Below, piece by piece: positions 17,888-23,045 of a stretch of 23,045 nt of DNA. The notes under the pieces were generated by a model. The model was not told where the DNA came from, made no database searches, and saw only the letters and a program-made list of their open reading frames with translations. The position numbers and the translations under genes are program-made. The DNA is taken from assembly GCA_015179025.1 (NCBI GenBank), contig WHUX01000486.1:1-23045 (forward strand). The letters are read 5' to 3'. The first letter of the stretch is position 1. Every line of letters begins with the position of its first letter. The stretch is from Terfezia claveryi (Eukaryota > Ascomycota > Pezizomycetes > Pezizales > Pezizaceae).

Positions 17888-20800
17888 CTGCCCCAGGTCA
17901 TTTATCTTTGTCTGCATTTTCTTTGCCTACATCTATGTCTGTTGATGAGTCTCGCCTGTTTGGCGAGCACTTCGTTGTACCTATAACTGTAAAATTCAAT
18001 TGTAAAACAGTGGTCACATCAGCTCTCATAGATTGTGGTGCTTCAGGAATTGCCTTCATTGATCAGGCCTTCGTCAGTAAGAATTCCATCCCAACCTCCA
18101 AGCTCAACACCCCCCGCCTCCTCGACGTTATTGATGGCCGTCCTATCTCCTCCGGGGCTATCACCGACCTTGCTTGTTTACCCAGTGCTATTGGAGATCA
18201 TTCGGAGAGCCTCCCGATGTTCGTGACCAAGCTAAAATACCCCATTGTTCTGGGGATCCCATGGCTCCGGATGCATGATGTCTCCGTCAATTTCGGCTCC
18301 TATACCTTGAATTTCAATAGCGGGTATTGCAAGAGACACTGTGGTGCCCCGCAGGCCGCCGTTAGGGGGTTATGTGCTTTACCTCCCATGGTAGAGGACC
18401 CCGCCCAGGTAGTACACCAGACCGCATATGTCAATGTTGGCAAACCCCCTACTCCTACTCCTGATCCCCTAGTTCCCCCGGCTTCTACTAAACCCCTGAA
18501 TGTCAGCTTCATTGGAGCTGGGGCCTTTGCTTACCTTACCAAACGACACAAACTAAAGGCCCATACCCTGTCAATCTGCGAAATTAACCTAGAGATTAAT
18601 AAGATGAGACCTAAGGAGGAGTGGAAATCAATGGTCCCGGGTGAATACCATGATTTTATCGACCTCTTCTCGGAAAAAGCCGCAGAAAAGCTTGCCCCCC
18701 ATCGACCATATGACCACACAATCCCGTTAATCGAAGGAAAAACCCCCCCTTACGGCCCACTCTATGGAATGTCCCGACTGGAATTGGAAGCCCTGAAGAA
18801 GTACCTGGAGGAAAACCTCAACAAGAGCTTCATTCGCCATAGCTCCTCCCCAGCAGGTGCACCCGTATTGTTTGTGAAGAAATCGGACGGCTCCCTTAGG
18901 TTGTGCGTGGATTATCGCGGCCTGAATGAGATTACGGTAAAAAACAGGTACCCCTTGCCCCTGATCCAGGAGACATTAGCCAGGCTCTCTAAGGCCAAAT
19001 GGTTCACCAAATTGGACCTGAGAGGGGCCTACAACTTGGTACGAATTGCTGAGGGGGAGGAGTGGAAAACTGCCTTCCGGACGCGATATGGCCATTTTGA
19101 GTACAATGTGATGCCCTTCGGCCTAACCAACGCCCCCGCCTCCTTTCAGCACTTTATCAATGACACTCTGCGGGACTTTCTGGATGTATTCTGCACTGCC
19201 TACCTGGACGATATCCTCATCTACTCGGATACCCTAGCGGAACACAAGATCCACGTCCGACAAGTGCTGGAGAAGCTGGAGCAGGCTGGGCTGTACCTTA
19301 AGCCTGAAAAATACGAATTCCACGTCCAAGAGGTGAAGTACCTGGGCTTGATCATAACCACGGAAGGTATTAGGATGGACCCCGCCAAAGTTACTGCAAT
19401 CCAAGAGTGGGAAACCCCAGCCAATTTGAAGGATGTGCAGGCCTTCCTAGGATTTGCCAACTTCTACCGCCGATTCATCCTGGGATACTCAAGAATCGTG
19501 GCACCCCTGACGGCCTTGACGAAAACGAAGGTAGAAGCTGGCTCACACCTGACAAAAAGGGCCTTCCACTGGAATCCAGAAGCCCAATCCGCCTTCCAGA
19601 ACCTCAAGGAAGCCTTCTGCTCAGCCCCAATCCTGGCCCATTTTGACCCTGATAGCGAGTGCATCGTGGAAACGGACGCCTCCGACTATGTCTCCGCCAG
19701 AATCCTGTCCCAGTATGTCGATGGAGTCCTCCACCCAGTGGCCTATTTCTCCAAAAAGCACTCCCCGGTGGAGTGTAATTATGAAATCTATGATAAGGAG
19801 TTAATGGCCATTGTGCGAGCATTTGAGGAATGGAGGCCCCACCTGGAGTCAGCGAAGGGGGTTATCGAGGTCCTTTCTGACCACAAGAACCTGGAATACT
19901 TCACAACTACCAAGTTGCTGAATCGCCGGCAGGCTAGGTGGTCGGAATTCCTGTCCCGGTTCAACTTCAAAATCAAGTACCGGCCAGGAAAGGCTGGTGG
20001 GAAGCCAGACGCACTGACCAGGAGATCAGGAGATCTCCCTAAGGGGGGGGATGAAAGGCTGAAGTACCAGAATCAGGTGGTACTGAAACCTGAAAATCTC
20101 GACCTGGCGGCCAATACCCTTGCGGAAGCTGAGGCTGAGGCTGATGTGGAAGCTGAGGCTGGGGCGGATGCGGAAGCTGAGGCTGACCTCCGACAACTAG
20201 TGAGACAGGCATATGAGGATGACCCCCTGACCAAGGAAATTATCACCGCAGTGGCTTCTGGCCAGCGCCGCCACCCCAAGATCTCCCTAGCCGAGTGTAC
20301 CGTCCAGGAAGGCCTCCTCTACCACCTCGAACGGCTGTATGTGCCGGAAGGAGAGCTGCGCCTTAGATTGATCCAGGAACACCATGACAGCCTGGCTGCA
20401 GGTCACCCTGGAGTGGCCAAAACGTTAGAGCTTCTGGCCAGGGAATACACATGGATTGACCAACGGAAGGACGTGGAGCGGTACGTATGGAACTGCCACG
20501 TTTGCAAGCGTGCTAAGCCTGTCCGCCATGCTCCTTATGGGACCCTGAAGCCCCTGGAGATCCCAAACCAGCCTTGGCAACACCTAACCATGGACTTTGT
20601 GACTGGGTTGCCGGAGGATTCGGGGTTTAACGCTATTCTTATGGTAGTAGACCGATTGACCAAAATGAGGCATGTTATACCTTGCCATGATACCTGTTCT
20701 GCCCGGGACCTCGCCGGCCTCTACCTCAACCATGTATTCCGCTACCATGGTCTCCCCAAGTCTGTCGTCTCGGACCGCGGCCCCCAATTCGTCTCGGACT

Positions 20801-21648
20801 TCTGGAAGGTATTCTGCGAGCTTCTGGGAATCAACGTACACCTCTCCACGGCGTATCACCCCCAAACAGATGGTCAGTCCGAGCGAATGAATGCAATCAT
20901 GGAGCAGTACCTGAGAGCATACGTCAATTACCAGCAAAACAACTGGGTTTCGCTGCTGGCAACCTGTGAGTTCGCCGCTAATAACCATTTCTCGGAGTCT
21001 CTAAAAACCTCCCCGTTCCTGGCCAATTATGGCTGGCACCCTCGTTTCGTGGACTCTCTAGCACCTCTGCACAAGGCTAGGGAGAACACCCCAGCTAAGG
21101 AGTTCGCCACGGAGATTGCTGAGTTGCACTCCACCCTAAGAGCCGAACTGGTATATGCTCAAGCTAGGCAAGCGGAGCATGCCAACGGATCACGGTTGCC
21201 AGCCCCCAGGTATCAGCCAGGAGATAAGGTGTGGCTCTCCAGCAGGCACTTCCGGACGGAACGGCCATCTCGCAAGCTCGACCATAAGTTCCTGGGTCCA
21301 TTCGAGGTGGTGGCTGCTGTGGGCACTCATGCCTATCGATTGAGGTTCCCCAAAGACATCAAACGACATCCAGTCGTCCATGTCTCCGAGATCGAACCTG
21401 CTGCTAGCGACCCTCTCCTCGGCCAGAAACACCCTCCACCTCCCCCCGTGGTTATCGAAGGTGAGGAGGAATGGGAGGTAGAGGAAGTGCTGGACTCCCG
21501 AAGAAGGTATGGGCACCTGCAATATAAGGTCAAATGGCTGGGAGATGAGGAGACGACCTGGCAACCAGCGGAGGACCTGGAAAACGCACAGGACTTGGTC
21601 ACCCTGTTCCACCAGCATTACCCCCGGAAGCCTCGCCCCGCCCAATGA
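17842..21648 (+). CDS. pol: Pol polyprotein: protease, RT, RNase H, integrase, chromodomain
   Basis: Replicates and integrates the element. It is made as a Gag-Pol fusion by a -1 shift; the frame is open from 17839 and the first ATG is at 17935, so free initiation is less likely. Key sites: protease LIDCGASG (active Asp codon 18031) and LGIPWL (near 18247); RT first Asp in KLDLRGAYN (19015) and YLDD (19201-19212); RNase H Asp 19675 (TDASD), Glu 19798, Asp 19879; an Ala/Glu/Asp repeat 20122-20187; integrase HHCC (His 20383, 20404; Cys 20494, 20503) and D,D35E (20593, 20773, 20881); GPF motif 21295-21303; chromodomain 21463-21645. All catalytic residues are present, and there are no internal stops over about 1,260 codons. 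The protease has DCG where DSG or DTG is usual. The third aromatic cage residue of the chromodomain seems absent. Confidence 0.96.
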   Translation, partial: GKSPVPCLVTDTSKGPAPGHLSLSAFSLPTSMSVDESRLFGEHFVVPITVKFNCKTVVTSALIDCGASGIAFIDQAFVSKNSIPTSKLNTPRLLDVIDGRPISSGAITDLACLPSAIGDHSESLPMFVTKLKYPIVLGIPWLRMHDVSVNFGSYTLNFNSGYCKRHCGAPQAAVRGLCALPPMVEDPAQVVHQTAYVNVGKPPTPTPDPLVPPASTKPLNVSFIGAGAFAYLTKRHKLKAHTLSICEINLEINKMRPKEEWKSMVPGEYHDFIDLFSEKAAEKLAPHRPYDHTIPLIEGKTPPYGPLYGMSRLELEALKKYLEENLNKSFIRHSSSPAGAPVLFVKKSDGSLRLCVDYRGLNEITVKNRYPLPLIQETLARLSKAKWFTKLDLRGAYNLVRIAEGEEWKTAFRTRYGHFEYNVMPFGLTNAPASFQHFINDTLRDFLDVFCTAYLDDILIYSDTLAEHKIHVRQVLEKLEQAGLYLKPEKYEFHVQEVKYLGLIITTEGIRMDPAKVTAIQEWETPANLKDVQAFLGFANFYRRFILGYSRIVAPLTALTKTKVEAGSHLTKRAFHWNPEAQSAFQNLKEAFCSAPILAHFDPDSECIVETDASDYVSARILSQYVDGVLHPVAYFSKKHSPVECNYEIYDKELMAIVRAFEEWRPHLESAKGVIEVLSDHKNLEYFTTTKLLNRRQARWSEFLSRFNFKIKYRPGKAGGKPDALTRRSGDLPKGGDERLKYQNQVVLKPENLDLAANTLAEAEAEADVEAEAGADAEAEADLRQLVRQAYEDDPLTKEIITAVASGQRRHPKISLAECTVQEGLLYHLERLYVPEGELRLRLIQEHHDSLAAGHPGVAKTLELLAREYTWIDQRKDVERYVWNCHVCKRAKPVRHAPYGTLKPLEIPNQPWQHLTMDFVTGLPEDSGFNAILMVVDRLTKMRHVIPCHDTCSARDLAGLYLNHVFRYHGLPKSVVSDRGPQFVSDFWKVFCELLGINVHLSTAYHPQTDGQSERMNAIMEQYLRAYVNYQQNNWVSLLATCEFAANNHFSESLKTSPFLANYGWHPRFVDSLAPLHKARENTPAKEFATEIAELHSTLRAELVYAQARQAEHANGSRLPAPRYQPGDKVWLSSRHFRTERPSRKLDHKFLGPFEVVAAVGTHAYRLRFPKDIKRHPVVHVSEIEPAASDPLLGQKHPPPPPVVIEGEEEWEVEEVLDSRRRYGHLQYKVKWLGDEETTWQPAEDLENAQDLVTLFHQHYPRKPRPAQ

Positions 21649-21861
21649 TGTTCTTGTCGTCCTGGAATTGGTTATTAGGGTCGTTTTGTCGCTGTTGTTA
21701 TTGTCGTCGTTATTGGGATTATTGTTGGTACGTACTTCCGGCGTTGGGGTTGTGTTATTGGTTATTGGTTTTAGTCGCCTGTTTTGTTTGTTTGTTTTTG
21801 TCTTGCCTTTCGCCTTGTCTTGTCTTTCGTCGCTGGGGCTCCGAGCCTAAAGGGGGGATAG
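21649..21861 (+). other. 3' UTR and polypurine tract
   Basis: A T/G-rich 3' leader to the LTR with TTGTTTGTTTGTTTTTG. It ends in AAAGGGGGGA (21849-21858) followed by TAG and the 3' LTR. The purine run is the plus-strand primer and is conserved as TAAAGGG(A/G)GAATAG before LTRs A and B. Confidence 0.85.
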
Positions 21862-22431
21862 TGTCACAACCGTCCTTTCCTAGCCGGGTTTGAGAGTCAG
21901 ACGGGATTCCGTCCGACTCTCGTTATTGTTGATTGATATCGTTGTTATCTCTGTTCCCGAGATAAGGAGTCTCGGGAACCTTATTCCTTCCGGTGGCCTT
22001 GGCTAGGAAGGAAGCCTGTATATATAGCTTGCTCTCTCCGCCCTCTCGTTGGATCCCCATCCAACGTCTTGTATACCCAATACAGGACCTTGCTTCCCCC
22101 AGCGCTTGTGCACCTCCCTTGTGCACATCCTTGTCTCGAACAAACAACTCTGCAGTACAGCTGCCTCCCTTGACACACGCGGCAACTGCCTCTGCGTGTC
22201 TCGTGTCCTTTCTCTTGCCTCTTGCTCTGCTCTTGCCTCTTGCCTCTTGCCTCTTGCTCTTGCCCTTGCCCCGTCTCAGTCTTCCCCTGGTCACACACGT
22301 AGCGTTCCTACGTGTGTCTTACCCTAGCCTTTCCCCCGATCACACACGTAGCGCTCCTACGTGTGCGATTACCCCTTGCCACTTCCCCGGCGTACCCCTT
22401 GGTCGCCTTGTCCCCCAGAGCCCTCGTTACA
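21862..22431 (+). repeat. 3' LTR of young chromovirus
   Basis: 570 bp, the same termini and internal landmarks as the 5' LTR. By eye there are about three or four substitutions (for example GGGGTCTC/GGAGTCTC, CCTCCGCG/CCTCTGCG, CGATTACAC/CGATCACAC) plus differences in the TCTTGCC tract. Confidence 0.97.
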
Positions 22432-22436
22432 AAACA
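22432..22436. repeat. Target-site duplication AAACA (right)
   Basis: Matches 16040-16044 exactly. Confidence 0.95.
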
Positions 22437-23045
22437 CACGCAAATATTCTTGTAAATAAGAAATTGTCTTATCCGTATGACTAGGATACTGAGTCATGAG
22501 ATAGAAGTCAGTGATGCTACGTACGCAGCGAATTGCTCGATTGAACTCCTGTACCTGACCTCCAGTAGGCCGTGGTTGGTTGGCCTTCCGACGTAATGCT
22601 GCAGTAAATGTTCCAAGAATTACTTTACCAAAGTTCTGCATTTCCTTTCCCGACCATTGTGAAACAACTCGGTATCCCTTGGTCGGAACTGAAAATCCAG
22701 GGTAGGGAGGCAACCGATGCCAGACATAGTCAAACGCATTAATCCGCTCATGGTATTCTAGAAAACCTTGAATCCAATCCATTAAATGATTTAACACTCC
22801 TAGGAGGATATTGTGCAAAACATCTGCTCAAACGAGCTCAGGCAGATTTATATTTGGGACTGACCACAAGGCGTTTTTGATGTTTTTAACGCCGTTTGCT
22901 TTCAAACTGATAGCGTCGGAATTGTTGTACGCAGTGGCATAATTTTGATGTGAGTGAGCTGGATAACCACTTCCTGAATACTCACCAAGCTTCTCGACAG
23001 GGATTGTGCAAGAAGGGCAGCGGTTGTTTGCAATACCATGGATTG
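22437..23045 (-). pseudogene. Plavaka-type transposase copy 2, central part, runs off window
   Basis: Minus-strand continuation of the copy at 14975-16044. From the window edge it reads IHGIANNRCPSCTIPVEKLGEY, then NALWSVPNINLPELV and DVLHNILLGVLNHLMDWIQG. RLPPYPGFSVPTKGYRVVSQ and TDFYLMTQYPSHTDKTISYL lie next to the LTR. It aligns throughout with copy 1 (about 3570-2970). A TGA at 22828-22830 replaces the CGA (Arg) of copy 1, a CpG transition. It lacks the stops that copy 1 has at 3077 and 2972, so the two copies decayed independently. The N-terminal half with the LDETHL region would lie beyond 23045. Confidence 0.85.

Larger units (their letters stand above)
16045..22431 (+). mobile_element. 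Full-length Ty3/Gypsy chromovirus (LTR retrotransposon)
   Basis: 6387 bp: 5' LTR, leader/primer site, gag, pol, 3' UTR, polypurine tract, 3' LTR, flanked by AAACA duplications. The domain order protease-RT-RNase H-integrase defines Ty3/Gypsy, and the C-terminal chromodomain places it among chromoviruses (Metaviridae; Tf1/sushi-like features). The LTRs differ by only a few substitutions outside a short-repeat tract, so insertion is recent compared with the other copies here. It is inserted into a transposase gene in the opposite orientation. One nonsense codon in gag probably makes this copy non-autonomous, although pol is uninterrupted. Confidence 0.97.

Noticed and set aside
17908..17937. 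Independent pol start (TTG at 17908 or ATG at 17935)
   Set aside because: The pol frame is open further upstream to 17839 and overlaps gag at a frameshift signal, so a Gag-Pol fusion is more likely.
20584..20988. 134-codon minus-strand frame inside pol
   Set aside because: Antisense shadow of the integrase core, which carries the D,D35E residues on the plus strand.

Overview
This window looks like a transposon-rich, largely gene-free stretch of a filamentous fungal nuclear genome. I favour an ascomycete, possibly a TE-swollen genome of the truffle type, but the species is inferred and not proven. The reasons are a chromodomain-bearing Ty3/Gypsy retrotransposon, two copies of a Plavaka-type (CACTA-related) DNA transposase, introns of about 50 bp with GTATGT/GTGAGT donors and CTAAC/CTAAT-like branch sites, and many C-to-T type nonsense mutations in the old copies. 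I see no ordinary cellular gene, tRNA, rRNA or CRISPR array.

Layout. Positions 1-1840 are non-coding with short minisatellites and a foldback element. 1844-4626 (minus) is a decayed Plavaka transposase, copy 1. 5302-5486 is a MITE-like inverted repeat. 5632-7698 (plus) is a broken multi-exon gene resembling the fungal DUF6532 family. 7741-8680 is repetitive and purine-rich. About 8770-9240 (minus) is a very old gag remnant. 9494-11086 is a pol pseudogene followed by two tandem LTRs (11227-11799 and 11845-12437). 13026-14634 is an LTR plus a gag pseudogene, cut off where the flank of a second Plavaka copy begins. That Plavaka copy 2 (14975-16044 and 22437 to the window end, minus) is split by a young, complete chromovirus at 16045-22431.

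The chromovirus is the best-preserved unit. It has LTRs of 577 and 570 bp with TG...CA ends, a 5-bp AAACA target duplication, a gag with a CCHC knuckle, and a pol with protease, RT, RNase H, integrase and C-terminal chromodomain. Gag and pol are in different frames, joined by what looks like a textbook -1 frameshift signal: GGGAAAA, a 5-nt spacer and a 13-bp bulged hairpin. Its primer site does not look like a tRNA complement, but nine bases of it match a segment just downstream of the TATA box, which suggests Tf1-like self-priming. One in-frame TAA in gag, upstream of the knuckle and the frameshift site, probably disables this copy.

The order of events reads as: old gag/pol elements, then Plavaka copy 2 next to or inside the 13026 element, then the young chromovirus inside Plavaka copy 2. 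I found no new defence or metabolic system. The points most worth checking are the frameshift/self-priming RNA architecture, the LTR hairpins that persist while their sequence changes, the odd LTR-45 nt-LTR array, and the mutation bias that points to RIP-like or methylation-linked decay.
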